64,000 nt of DNA from Marinobacter salinexigens (lineage in GTDB: Bacteria; Pseudomonadota; Gammaproteobacteria; Pseudomonadales; Oleiphilaceae), in contig NZ_VTUU01000008.1 in assembly GCF_008370345.1 (NCBI RefSeq), positions 1 to 64,000 on the forward strand, read 5' to 3'. Each line of letters begins with the position of its first letter. Positions within the stretch are counted from its first letter, which is position 1. Below the pieces are notes generated by a model. The model made no database searches, was not told where the DNA came from, and was given only the letters and a program-made list of their open reading frames with translations. A program made the position numbers and the translations under genes. Positions 8,635 through 17,240 of the stretch are shown here, one piece after another.

Positions 8635-9435
8635 ATGGCAGCCGAGCCAATAGTCCTGTTTGATAATGGGCACCACAAGTGCCTGATGTTCGATTCGCTG
8701 GTGAGTGGCGAAGGCGTTCAATCCAATCAGTTTCTGATTGTTGACGGAAAGCATGAAGCGCTGATTGATCCCGGCGGTGACCTCACTTACACCCCGCTAT
8801 CTGTCGCAGCGTCCCGCTATATGAACATCCGCGACATGGACTATGTGTTCGCGTCTCACCAGGACCCGGACATCATCGGCGCTATTGATCGCTGGATTGT
8901 CCACACACGCGCTAAAATTGTGACCTCCCGGCTGTGGGCTCGATTCCTCCCCCACCTGGTCTCCAGCTATGTGACCAATCAGCTTTCCGGAAGCGTGTAC
9001 GACCGTATCGTCAGCATCCCTGATGCCGGCGCCAACGTAAAATTCGGGGATTCGTACTTACAGTGCCTTCCTGCCCACTTCATGCACTCCGTTGGCAACC
9101 TGCAGTTTTACGATCCCGTTTCCAGGATTCTGTTCTCCGGCGACCTGGGAGCTTCTCTGGGCGGTGATGACGACCACCTTCCGGTCAAAGACTTCGACAA
9201 ACATGTGCCATCCATGATTGGCTTCCACAGGCGTTATATCGCATCAGGGAAAGTGTGCCGGCTCTGGGCCAATATGATTCGGGAAATGGACGTTACCGCT
9301 ATCGTTCCACAGCACGGTAAACGGTTTGAGGGCCCGGAAATGGTCAACCGCTTCCTTGACTGGGTCAGCTCGATGGATTGCGGTATCGACTTGATGACAC
9401 AGGAAAATTACCGCCAGCCGGTAGACTACGTCTGA
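8635..9435 (+). CDS. Metallo-beta-lactamase-fold oxygen-binding diiron protein (ODP-like)
   Basis: 266 residues from the ATG at 8635 (GCGGAG ribosome-binding site just upstream). The metal site differs from classical HxHxDH hydrolases: SHQDPDIIGAID supplies H and D ligands in the HxExD-like arrangement of flavodiiron proteins, followed by LPAHFMHSVGN, FSGDLGA and PQHGKRF. This is the pattern of the stand-alone diiron domain of the FprA/ODP family, which binds oxygen or reduces O2/NO. There is no flavodoxin or rubredoxin domain, so an electron partner or a sensor role must be supplied elsewhere. A second protein (9608) follows after 172 bases. Confidence 0.75.
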   Translation: MAAEPIVLFDNGHHKCLMFDSLVSGEGVQSNQFLIVDGKHEALIDPGGDLTYTPLSVAASRYMNIRDMDYVFASHQDPDIIGAIDRWIVHTRAKIVTSRLWARFLPHLVSSYVTNQLSGSVYDRIVSIPDAGANVKFGDSYLQCLPAHFMHSVGNLQFYDPVSRILFSGDLGASLGGDDDHLPVKDFDKHVPSMIGFHRRYIASGKVCRLWANMIREMDVTAIVPQHGKRFEGPEMVNRFLDWVSSMDCGIDLMTQENYRQPVDYV

Positions 9436-9506
9436 CCGGGTAGGTACTTCCCACATTGTCATTACAGGTCACTGAAGCTCGTGGCAGTAGCGAAGTAAAT
9501 ATTCTT

Positions 9507-9524
9507 TGTGTACAACTGTACACA
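9507..9524. promoter_or_regulatory. Perfect palindrome, probable TetR-type operator
   Basis: TGTGTACA (9507-9514) and TGTACACA (9517-9524) are perfect 8-bp arms with a 2-base spacer. It lies 83 bases before the start of the 116-aa gene, in its promoter region. Short-spaced GTACA palindromes of this sort are bound by TetR-family repressors (FabR is one example); the regulator is not identifiable here. Confidence 0.5.
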
Positions 9525-9607
9525 TAACAAGGTGAAGCCAGGATGGCTCGCGACAAAAACAGACGAAGGCATCCCGTGTTTGTTTTATTTACTTCAAGGA
9601 GAATGTC

Positions 9608-9958
9608 ATGAGCTTTATTAACCCGAGATTGATTGGTCTGACCCAGGAACGGGCCATTGAGGAGAACACCGGTGTCTCTGACCTGCATGTTGGCTGGCAG
9701 AATGAATTTGCCTCTCAGGTTCAGAGCGATCCTATGGGCAACAGCCATTGTGCGCCCGTGATTCGCTGGCAGCAGGAAGGGGAGATTCGTTACTTCGTGC
9801 CCCGCCTGAGCTTCACCCAGAACGTCACTGAAACACCGTGGCTGAGACAGATACTGGGACTTGACGATGAGCCCGGCTACGTTGTCGACGAAGCAGCCCT
9901 GATCAAGGCCATCGAACGCAAGTTGATCAGCGAATCCCGCCAAAGTGTAGCGGCGTGA
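9608..9958 (+). CDS. Uncharacterised 116-residue protein
   Basis: I do not recognise a family. It begins MSFINPRLIGLTQERAIEEN and has a strong ribosome-binding site (AAGGAGAA) seven bases before the ATG, so it is surely translated. It has no signal peptide or membrane segment, contains WQNEF, IRWQQEGEIRYFVPRLSFTQNV and a C-terminal helix with VDEAALIKAIERKLI, and appears to be a soluble mixed alpha/beta protein. It is preceded by a perfect TetR-like palindrome and followed by a perfect hairpin, so it is probably a single-gene unit under its own repressor. Confidence 0.8.
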   Translation: MSFINPRLIGLTQERAIEENTGVSDLHVGWQNEFASQVQSDPMGNSHCAPVIRWQQEGEIRYFVPRLSFTQNVTETPWLRQILGLDDEPGYVVDEAALIKAIERKLISESRQSVAA

Positions 9959-9970
9959 TGATGCCTGCCT

Positions 9971-9998
9971 GACACAGCCGACCCTTGTCGGCTGTGTC
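9971..9998 (+). terminator. Perfect hairpin after the 116-aa gene
   Basis: GACACAGCCGAC and GTCGGCTGTGTC pair over 12 bp around a CCTT loop, 12 bases after the stop codon. What follows is C-rich and not a T-tract, so it may end transcription weakly or protect the 3' end. Confidence 0.55.
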
Positions 9999-10102
9999 CC
10001 CCTCCTCCAGGGTCAAAACGACCTGTCAGAAATAGGCCTGTCGCAAAGGGTCAGACTTCAGTAAAATTCCACCCTTTTCCAGGAAAGAAGGGGCAGCGTG
10101 TC

Positions 10103-10825
10103 ATGGGCAGAGCCTATCAGAACCGCAAAGAATCCATGGCCAAAACGGCCGCAGCAAAAACCAAGGTCTACAGCAAATACGGTCGCGAGATCTATATGTG
10201 CGCCAAATCCGGCGGCGTAGACCCGCAAGCAAATCTGTCACTCCGCGGGCTGATCGAGCGCGCCAAGAAAGATCAGGTTCCGGCCCACGTTATCGAGAAA
10301 GCCATCGACAAGGCCAAGGGTGGTGGCGGCGAAGATTACTCACCGGCCCGTTACGAAGGTTACGGCCCTGGCAACTGCATGGTGATCGTGGACTGTCTGA
10401 CAGACAACCCGAACCGTACCTTCGGTGATGTGCGCCTCGCCTTCACCAAAACCAAGTGCAAGATTGGTACTCCGGGTGCCGTTGCCCACATGTTTGATCA
10501 TTGCGCCATCTTTGCCTTCAAAGGTCAGGACGAAGAAGCTGTTCTGGAAGCGCTGATGGAAGCAGATGTCGACGTCACTGACATTGAGAGCGAAGGCGAC
10601 AGTATCACGGTATTCACACCAAACACCGAATACGCCAAGGCAAAGCAGGCTCTGGTGGATGCGTTTGGTGAAATCGACTTCGACGCAGACGAAATCCAGT
10701 TCGTACCCAAGACCACGACACCGGTCGAAGGCGACGATGTCCCGATGTTTGAGAAGTTCCTGGACATGCTGAACGATCTGGATGACGTTCAGAATGTTTT
10801 CCACAACGCCGAAGTGGCCGAGTAA
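10103..10825 (+). CDS. YebC/PmpR family protein, YeeN-like
   Basis: A 240-residue TACO1/YebC-fold protein. The N-terminus [25 protein letters not shown] and the segment [17 protein letters not shown] followed by [23 protein letters not shown] are family hallmarks, and the basic start with [15 protein letters not shown] resembles the E. coli paralogue YeeN more than YebC itself. Family members bind DNA or act at the ribosome on difficult nascent sequences. The 3' end is acidic ([23 protein letters not shown]), as usual. It is monocistronic with a strong terminator. Confidence 0.85.
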   Translation: MGRAYQNRKESMAKTAAAKTKVYSKYGREIYMCAKSGGVDPQANLSLRGLIERAKKDQVPAHVIEKAIDKAKGGGGEDYSPARYEGYGPGNCMVIVDCLTDNPNRTFGDVRLAFTKTKCKIGTPGAVAHMFDHCAIFAFKGQDEEAVLEALMEADVDVTDIESEGDSITVFTPNTEYAKAKQALVDAFGEIDFDADEIQFVPKTTTPVEGDDVPMFEKFLDMLNDLDDVQNVFHNAEVAE

Positions 10826-10846
10826 GAAAACAAAGAGTACGAAAAC

Positions 10847-10874
10847 AAAAGTGCCGGCATCAGCCGGCACTTTT
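10847..10874 (+). terminator. Bidirectional intrinsic terminator
   Basis: AAAAGTGCCGGC (10847-10858) and GCCGGCACTTTT (10863-10874) pair around an ATCA loop, with T or A tracts on both sides. It serves the YeeN-like gene on the plus strand and the CAP lipoprotein gene on the minus strand. Confidence 0.85.
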
Positions 10875-10897
10875 TATTGGTTTATGGGCAACACCGC

Positions 10898-11506
10898 TTA
10901 GCGAGGGGTTGCATAAACCTGGGTCCAGTAGTTGCGGTAATCCGCTACACTTTCATCCGCATCAACCCGCTCAACTGCAAACTCGGTAAACCGGGGGTCC
11001 ATGATGTTCTCGCAGTGCCCGGGGCTGTTCAGCCAGCCTTTCATCACCGAGGCTACGTCGTCATATCCGGCAGCAATATTTTCTCCTGCCACAGACCACT
11101 GGTATCCCGTTTCAGTAATCCGATCACCTACCCGCAATCCGTCCGAGCCGTAGTGGCTGAAAAAGTTATTGCTCGCCATATCGCGGCTGTGTTTCTCTGC
11201 CGCACCGTTGATCGGGCAGTTGTACTCCACCTGCACAGTGGCCTCGAAGTACTCACTACCACAATATCTGGCCTTGCTTCTTGCAGCATTTACGTACTCC
11301 AGCATAGCGGCCTGGTATTCCTCTACCTCACATCCATCGACTACGATAGTCACCGGTCCCTCGGCTGCATCTGAATTTGCCTCGCTGGAATCCGCAAGAG
11401 CGGAACCTGCACTGGATGACGTCGGAGCACTGGAACCGCCTCCACCACAACCAGTCAGAAAAAGACTAAATACTACGTAAAAAAGGGACTTACTTAGCAA
11501 CTGCAT
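10898..11506 (-). CDS. CAP-domain (SCP/PR1-like) lipoprotein
   Basis: 202 residues. The N-terminus is a lipoprotein signal with lipobox LTGC (Cys20) and a Gly/Ser-rich linker. The CAP domain follows from about residue 65: AAMLEYVNAARSKARYCG, HSRDMASNNFFSHYGSDG, then GYQWSVAGENIAAGYDD and GWLNSPGHCENIMDPRFTEF, which carry the conserved His, Glu and His of the CAP cavity. Bacterial CAP proteins are envelope-associated with unknown or lipid/peptidoglycan-related roles. Cysteines in the domain may form disulfides. It is a single gene facing the YeeN-like gene. Confidence 0.88.
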   Translation of the reverse strand: MQLLSKSLFYVVFSLFLTGCGGGGSSAPTSSSAGSALADSSEANSDAAEGPVTIVVDGCEVEEYQAAMLEYVNAARSKARYCGSEYFEATVQVEYNCPINGAAEKHSRDMASNNFFSHYGSDGLRVGDRITETGYQWSVAGENIAAGYDDVASVMKGWLNSPGHCENIMDPRFTEFAVERVDADESVADYRNYWTQVYATPR

Positions 11507-11645
11507 CGAACTTTTTTCCCAAAGGAGCTGAATTTTTTGGGAATATTACGTGTCGACGTTGTAAACGTATGTGCGGGATTTGCGAAAACTACAAATCATT
11601 ACGTTGCTATACAAAACCCACGAATTCGTTTTTTCCAGGTAACAA

Positions 11646-12392
11646 ATGAACCTATCAAACGCAGCAGAAATACGTATAGCCATTTTGAAAACCGGAACCA
11701 CCTATCCGGAGCTAAAAGAGCGCTTCGGTGATTTCGACACCTGGTTTCTGGCACACCTCGACATCCCAAAGCTGAGCGTGACCGTCCTTGATGTCACTCA
11801 AGGCGCGCCAACCTCTCAACCCACCGATTGGGACGGCGTGTTTGTGACAGGTTCCCCTGCCATGGTCAGCGACAAGGAACCCTGGAGCGAGGCGACCTCG
11901 CGTTGGCTGGGCAATGCAGTTAAAGAGGGCATTCCCATCTTTGGTGTCTGCTATGGTCATCAGCTTCTGGCCCACGCCACAGGCGGTCTGGTCGGCTATC
12001 ACCCGAAAGGCCGTGAAACAGGCACCCACACCGTGGAACTGCGTGATGCGGCTATGTCAGACCCATTGTTCCGAGACCTGCCGAGGTCGTTTCCTGCACA
12101 CCTGACCCACAAACAGTCAGTTCTGGATCTGCCGGAGAATGCCGTTCTGCTCGCATACAACGCCTTTGAACCCCACGAGGCCTTTCGCATCGGAGAGTGC
12201 GCCTGGGGGGTCCAGTTTCACCCCGAGTTCTCCGAAGAGATTATGGGCACTTACCTGAGCGTCCAGGCGCCCGAGCTTGAGCAGGAAAATCTGTCGCCAG
12301 GCACCCTGATGGACAACATCCAGAAGACTCCGGACGCATCCAGTCTCCTGGTCAGGTTTGTTGAGTTTGTCAGGGAATGCAGCCAGAAATGA
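11646..12392 (+). CDS. Class I glutamine amidotransferase-like protein
   Basis: 248 residues of a stand-alone GATase1 domain. The nucleophile elbow is GVCYGHQLLA (Cys102) and the His/Glu pair is in QFHPEFSEE (His192, Glu194), so the triad is complete. Such solo proteins (GMP synthase glutaminase-like, YfeJ type) hydrolyse or transfer glutamine amide or gamma-glutamyl groups; the acceptor is unknown. AGGTAA lies just upstream of the ATG. Its stop codon directly abuts the stop of the convergent methyltransferase gene. Confidence 0.85.
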   Translation: MNLSNAAEIRIAILKTGTTYPELKERFGDFDTWFLAHLDIPKLSVTVLDVTQGAPTSQPTDWDGVFVTGSPAMVSDKEPWSEATSRWLGNAVKEGIPIFGVCYGHQLLAHATGGLVGYHPKGRETGTHTVELRDAAMSDPLFRDLPRSFPAHLTHKQSVLDLPENAVLLAYNAFEPHEAFRIGECAWGVQFHPEFSEEIMGTYLSVQAPELEQENLSPGTLMDNIQKTPDASSLLVRFVEFVRECSQK

Positions 12393-13040
12393 TCAGCAGG
12401 TACCGATGGGCTTGTGGAACAGTGCAACATCCTTGGCAGGGACTTCCAACCGCCATCCAAACTGCTGGGCAAGAACGTTGAACGTATACTCGCGGTAGAA
12501 CACAACGTGGGTAGGATCTCGGCGATAGTGCCAGTTTGCGAAACGACTATCATCAGTCTGAAAGCAGGTCATGACGCCTAACCACCCTCCTGGCAGAAGC
12601 AGCCTGTCGAAGGCCTGAAAAACCTCGGCAGGCTGGTACAGATGTTCCACTACCTCGGTACAGGTAATGAAGTCATACTGCCTTTCCAGAACGGAAGCGT
12701 CCGGGTAAAAAAACGGATCGTAGAGGGACATATTCATCCCTGAGTCCGCGAGCATCTGCGCAAGCGCAGGCCCCGGGCCACAACCAAAATCCAACCCGTC
12801 AGCACCGTGGGCAAGCCGTTTCAGCAGAGGATCCGATAGCCTGGCCAGGAATCGCCGGTATCCCGGATCGTCTGCGGTATTTTCATGGAGATCATAAACC
12901 GCGCGCTCCTCTGCCTCTGACAAACGACCGACCTCAGACATGACGGTTGCCTCACAGTACCCACACCGCAGGTAGTCCTGCCTGCCCACAGCCATGAATG
13001 CCTGCAACACCCCCTGCTCGCAAACGGGACACAACGCCAA
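12393..13040 (-). CDS. Class I SAM-dependent methyltransferase with N-terminal zinc-binding cysteines
   Basis: 215 residues from a TTG start at 13040, which is set by an ideal AGGAGG six bases upstream. The N-terminus has two CxxC pairs (CPVC near residue 4 and CGYC near 27), a likely zinc knuckle. The SAM motif I is GLDFGCGPGPALAQML, followed by an acidic YDPFF loop and the post-I segment FITCTEVVEHLYQP. This is the domain layout of small methyltransferases of the Methyltransf_23 group. The substrate is unknown. It is convergent with the amidotransferase gene, with no bases between the stops. Confidence 0.8.
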   Translation of the reverse strand: MALCPVCEQGVLQAFMAVGRQDYLRCGYCEATVMSEVGRLSEAEERAVYDLHENTADDPGYRRFLARLSDPLLKRLAHGADGLDFGCGPGPALAQMLADSGMNMSLYDPFFYPDASVLERQYDFITCTEVVEHLYQPAEVFQAFDRLLLPGGWLGVMTCFQTDDSRFANWHYRRDPTHVVFYREYTFNVLAQQFGWRLEVPAKDVALFHKPIGTC

Positions 13041-13218
13041 ATCAACCTCCTAACCTGAACAATCTTTCATTGTCATTTTCGGCCATGACCGCCATTTCGT
13101 GATCAAGCGCGAAATCCCGCCGGGAACCCGGCACCTATACTGGCCTCGCAAATAATAACAATCGCAAACCAATGACGACATTAAACCGGCGCTCTGCCTC
13201 CGGTTCAGGGACGGAAAC

Positions 13219-14253
13219 ATGGACATTTCAAACAGCATCGCACAGGACGTGCCGATCATGTCGGCACGCTATGCCCAGCGCTTCACCCAGTTCATGGAAA
13301 AGCGCGGCGTAAAGGCACATGCTCTTCTCAAGAACACGGACATGTCGGAAGAGTTACTGACCAATCACGAATCATTCCTGTCCATCAATCAGGTCATCAG
13401 GCTTCTGGACAATGCAACATGGCTGATGACCGACGAACGGGCTCCGTTTCAATTTGGCCAACAACTGGACCTGCCCAGCCACGGCCTTCTAGGTTTTGCG
13501 GTACTCGGCCACGAAAACCCACGACAGCTGATCAGCATGATCGTCCAGTATCTTCGGGTCGGGTTACCGCTCATGGACATGGACTTGAGCTCCACCGGCT
13601 CCACGTTTCGCATTCGACTTATAGACACCTGGGACCTGGGCCACATTCTTCCCTGCGTCACCAAAATCTATATGGGCAGCATTCACCGGATTGCCTCTCA
13701 GGTGTGCGACCACTTCGATATCGAGTTCAGTTTTTCGACGACTATGGGCAGCCCGGCATGGCAGACCCTTGCCGGCAACAGCGAATTCCGTTTCAACCAG
13801 ACTTACAGTCAGGTCACCATGCCCCTCATGGGCCGGCCGGCAAAACCGAACGACGCCAGCCTGGAGTTCCTCATGGCACGAAACCGGCAGCCCCAGGAAG
13901 AGCGGAACCGGGAGTCGGACGAAACCGTCATGCAGGTCAGGGAGCTCATCATGAGCCAGCCCGGGCGACCATGTACAACCGACAACATTGCCCGCAGACT
14001 CAACATCAGTACACGTACCCTTCGCCAGCATCTTTCAGCGGCAGGCACATCCTTCCGACAACTCAGGAACGAAATCCGTGAGAACTTTGCAACGCTGTAC
14101 CTGAAGGACACGAGCGTCCCTCTGGAGTCTATCGCCAGCAAACTCGGGTTCAGCGACCAGGCGGGGTTCACCAAGGCTTACCGGGCCTGGACAGGCACAA
14201 CACCCGGCGATATCCGAAAACAAGCTCGAAAGGTAAATAACACGCCTGGCTGA
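13219..14253 (+). CDS. AraC family transcriptional regulator (Arabinose_bd-type N-terminus)
   Basis: 344 residues. The N-terminal 190 residues, starting SARYAQRFTQFMEKRGVKA and containing FGQQLDLPSHGLLGFAVLGHENPRQ, fit the domain shared by OruR/ArgR-like AraC proteins (PF12625). The C-terminal HTH_18 region has IARRLNISTRTLRQHLSAAG and IASKLGFSDQAGFTKAYRAWTGTTPGD. The usual target of such regulators is a nearby gene, but neither neighbour is a clear metabolic operon, so the target is unknown. A GGGACGG site precedes the ATG. Confidence 0.85.
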   Translation: MDISNSIAQDVPIMSARYAQRFTQFMEKRGVKAHALLKNTDMSEELLTNHESFLSINQVIRLLDNATWLMTDERAPFQFGQQLDLPSHGLLGFAVLGHENPRQLISMIVQYLRVGLPLMDMDLSSTGSTFRIRLIDTWDLGHILPCVTKIYMGSIHRIASQVCDHFDIEFSFSTTMGSPAWQTLAGNSEFRFNQTYSQVTMPLMGRPAKPNDASLEFLMARNRQPQEERNRESDETVMQVRELIMSQPGRPCTTDNIARRLNISTRTLRQHLSAAGTSFRQLRNEIRENFATLYLKDTSVPLESIASKLGFSDQAGFTKAYRAWTGTTPGDIRKQARKVNNTPG

Positions 14254-14280
14254 CATTTCTGCCCCAATCACAGACCGAGG

Positions 14281-14310
14281 TTGAAACCCGTCACGGTTTC
14301 AATATTTTTT
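14281..14310 (+). terminator. Intrinsic terminator of the AraC gene
   Basis: TTGAAACC and GGTTTCAA pair over 8 bp with a 6-base loop, followed by TATTTTTT, 27 bases after the stop codon. Confidence 0.85.
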
Positions 14311-14510
14311 ACAGCCCATTTCCGCTTTGAACAAAAACCCTGCCGTGGCAAGCAATGACCCACGGTGGGGTGGGCATGCCTAATGGTCCTGCACTCATGC
14401 GCGTAGAAGTGCGTGACAAAGGGATTTTTGCAAGTCCGAACGAGTCTGTCCTTGTCGGTGTTGTCTGCAGCCCTCTCAACAACAACGAAAACCTTACAAA
14501 GGACGAACTC

Positions 14511-16322
14511 ATGAAACGCAGCAATCTCGACACGGGCGCCCGCAAGCTCGGTCCAGCGCTCGCCGCAGCGACCCTGATGGCCTGCGGCGGCCAGGCGCTC
14601 GCCGCTCCGGTATCTCTTACTCTCGAATTTTCGTGCCCGTTCCCATTGATCGGCGACCAGCCTATCCGGGCGGAAATCAGCGCTGATATTCCAGCCGTCG
14701 CCACAGTTGGTACCCCAACACCAGAGTTTGAGGTTACCGCGCTCACCGTGGTTAATGAAAACTCCCGCACCGGCCTGAAACTGGTGGGCTCTGAAACCCT
14801 GGAAGGCAGCGCCATTTCCTATAACGAAGTCATTACTCCGAGCCGTACCCTGGACCAGATTGTCAATCTGGCGATCCCTCAGACCCCAATTCCCAGCGAA
14901 ACCGGTGAATTTACAGTACCCGCCACAGGCAACGCACCTGCCGTGAATTTTACCGAACAAGATGTCGGTGAAGCAGAGATCCGCGTTGGAGCACTGTCCC
15001 TGAGTCTGATCGCCCGGACTGCGAATGGCGATATAGCGCCCGCACCCATTGGTGAAATTGATACCGACTGCACCCAGCTCGCAGGCCAGGATAACCTGCT
15101 TCAGACCATCATGGTTGAGGGCAATGCCGTTGAGACCCCACGCATTGCGGTGAACCGTGAAGCAGTCGCGTTCGGCAATGTACAAGCCGGCCTGACAGAG
15201 CAAGACACCATCACAATCACTAACACCGGAAACGCCGCCCTGGGCATCAACGGTGTCAGCATTTCTGGTGCCGACAGCAGTGCCTTCATGCAAACCAACA
15301 GCTGCAGCACCATCGCACCTAACGAAGCCTGCGACATCAACGTCACCTATATCCCCAGTGGCGAAGGTACTCAGAGCGCTACTCTGAGCATTGCATCGAC
15401 AGATGCAGACACCCCGAATGTCGATGTAGCCCTGAGTGGTAACAGCGTACTTGCACCCGTTCCGGAAATCGGTGTTGATCCCCAGTCAATCGACCTCGGT
15501 CGAATTCTGCTGGGTGAAAGTGCCTCCGCCCAGATCACCATCACTAACAGTGGCAACGAAACGCTCCTGATCAATGCGATCAACCTCACCGGCAACGATG
15601 CTTCGGAATTCACTCAGACCAACAACTGTACGACGGTTCCACAGGACCAGAGCTGCACCGTCGACCTGGCCTTCACAGCTGGCTCTGTCGGGGTTCGCAA
15701 TGCCCAACTAGTCGTCGCATCCAATGACCCGGAAAATCCTGAAATCAGCGTTTCCGTATCCGCCGAGGGATATGAGCAGACCGGCTCCATTCTTGAGATG
15801 CTTCTGGCATTGGACGGTTCTACCTACATCAACGCCTCAGACAGCACCCTTCCACTGAATGGCACTATTGCCACAGCGCTGGACCTGGCCGCTGGCACCT
15901 TCGAGGCCGACCTGGCCGTTGATCCAACAGTCGGCCACTTCTCTGTCAAATTGCTGTTCAGCAAGCTGAATGCCGTTGCCAACGTCGAGTTTGAACAGTC
16001 CGAGATGACCACCGGCACACTGATCAACGGCAAGTTGACGGCCAACTCCCACCTTTATGTGAAGGTACCGAAAGTTGCCCTCAAGCTCTTCGGTATCCCG
16101 TTCAAAGTCGGCGGTGGTGACCAGTGCCAGACCATCGAACCTGTGGACATCACTCTGGTATCGCCGGAAGGCTCTAACTTCTCACCCGCAACGGGTGGTT
16201 CTGTCAGCGGTGAATACACGCTACCTCCGCTGGAGAACTGCGGCCTGCTGACCGATGTTCTCAACCAGTTCCTCACCGGCCCCGGCAACACCATCGACCT
16301 GATGCTGACTCCGGAGCAGTAA
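14511..16322 (+). CDS. Secreted choice-of-anchor D (ASH-like) repeat protein
   Basis: 603 residues from the ATG at 14511, which has AAGGACG upstream; the frame is open further upstream but the signal peptide (to about residue 32, ending QALA) fixes this start. The N-terminal 180 residues are a beta-rich secreted domain of unknown function. Two immunoglobulin-like ASH/choice-of-anchor D repeats follow (about 205-310 and 315-415), each with VAFGN or IDLGR, TITNTGNAAL or TITNSGNETL, and C-S/T-T-I/V...C pairs. The C-terminal 180 residues are another beta-rich domain with FKVGGGDQC. It is probably exported and may act in surface adhesion; that role is inferred. Confidence 0.7.
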   Translation: MKRSNLDTGARKLGPALAAATLMACGGQALAAPVSLTLEFSCPFPLIGDQPIRAEISADIPAVATVGTPTPEFEVTALTVVNENSRTGLKLVGSETLEGSAISYNEVITPSRTLDQIVNLAIPQTPIPSETGEFTVPATGNAPAVNFTEQDVGEAEIRVGALSLSLIARTANGDIAPAPIGEIDTDCTQLAGQDNLLQTIMVEGNAVETPRIAVNREAVAFGNVQAGLTEQDTITITNTGNAALGINGVSISGADSSAFMQTNSCSTIAPNEACDINVTYIPSGEGTQSATLSIASTDADTPNVDVALSGNSVLAPVPEIGVDPQSIDLGRILLGESASAQITITNSGNETLLINAINLTGNDASEFTQTNNCTTVPQDQSCTVDLAFTAGSVGVRNAQLVVASNDPENPEISVSVSAEGYEQTGSILEMLLALDGSTYINASDSTLPLNGTIATALDLAAGTFEADLAVDPTVGHFSVKLLFSKLNAVANVEFEQSEMTTGTLINGKLTANSHLYVKVPKVALKLFGIPFKVGGGDQCQTIEPVDITLVSPEGSNFSPATGGSVSGEYTLPPLENCGLLTDVLNQFLTGPGNTIDLMLTPEQ

Positions 16323-16346
16323 GGAAACGGGCACCCCAGTGCCTGG

Positions 16347-16371
16347 CCTGCCGGCAACCCGCCGGCAGGCA
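16347..16371 (+). repeat. Intercistronic hairpin
   Basis: GCCTGCCGGC (16347-16356) and GCCGGCAGGC (16362-16371) pair perfectly around AACCC, between the two secreted-protein genes. No T-tract follows, so it more likely tunes mRNA stability or partial read-through than ends transcription. Confidence 0.5.
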
Positions 16372-16402
16372 TCCGAATGATAAAAAATAAAGGAAATCTG
16401 AG

Positions 16403-17224
16403 ATGAAAAGCCTGAAGACATCAACATTAGTGCTGGCGATGGCTGGCCTGCCCCTTGCAGCCCAGGCAGAACTCAAACCGCTGGAAGACAACCTCATGGG
16501 GAACATTACCGGCCAGGCCGGTGTCACCATTGAGCTGGAGACCAAGGTCAATATCGGTGAATTCAGATACACCGACGAGGGCTCACTGGCGATCCGCGAC
16601 ATTGCCATTGGCGGTGCAAACCGCACGGATCTTTTTGAAGAAATCACCGATCCGGCCATCCGCAACATGGCGTTCGGCACCACCAGCGACCTGATCGACA
16701 ATATCAAGATTGAGATCGACATTGCGGATGATGGGGATGCGCTGATCAATGTCTGGCCCCTGACCGCCGCCCCCATTGATTTCGGCGTCAGCACCGGTGA
16801 GTGGATGCTGGAAGGCCATACCGATACCACCCTGCTGGCGAATAATTTCTCGATGGTCGGCGCCGTGACCAAACTCGGTATCACCGTTGATACGGCAACC
16901 GACACTCTCAACCTGAACACCATGTTTGGTATTTCAGACCTGGATGTGGACATCCCGTTCCTGGCTCTGGGCATTCGTGACCTGAAACTAACCGGCGACC
17001 AATACCTGGAAAACCCCGGCATCCTGACCCTGGGGGCGACCGTCGACATGGACATCTACAACGGTACCCGCGCCAACGGCGGTGAAGCGCTGGCAGCAGA
17101 CCTCAACACCTTCCGGGCAGACATGACTGTCGGTCAGGTGCTGGTCGGTGGAACCTCCATCGGCTCCCTCACCATCGACAACCTTGCGGTTGAAAATACC
17201 GCTATGCGCATCTACGGCCACTGA
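16403..17224 (+). CDS. Secreted DUF6160-like protein
   Basis: 273 residues with a clear signal peptide (to AAQA, residue 20). The mature start ELKPLEDNLMGNITGQAGVT is the signature of a family of exported proteins (DUF6160-like, sometimes named pilus-system proteins of the Fil type) found in gammaproteobacteria. The rest is beta-rich with repeated hydrophobic-polar strands and no cysteine or catalytic motif. It follows the ASH-repeat protein by 80 bases on the same strand and AAAGGAA precedes its ATG, so the two are probably one surface-assembly unit. Function unproven. Confidence 0.65.
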   Translation: MKSLKTSTLVLAMAGLPLAAQAELKPLEDNLMGNITGQAGVTIELETKVNIGEFRYTDEGSLAIRDIAIGGANRTDLFEEITDPAIRNMAFGTTSDLIDNIKIEIDIADDGDALINVWPLTAAPIDFGVSTGEWMLEGHTDTTLLANNFSMVGAVTKLGITVDTATDTLNLNTMFGISDLDVDIPFLALGIRDLKLTGDQYLENPGILTLGATVDMDIYNGTRANGGEALAADLNTFRADMTVGQVLVGGTSIGSLTIDNLAVENTAMRIYGH

Positions 17225-17240
17225 TCCCGGCGCGACGTGA

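Noticed and set aside
14268..15293. 341-codon minus-strand frame inside the ASH-repeat gene
   Set aside because: Shadow frame; rich in Cys, Gly and Arg with no motif.
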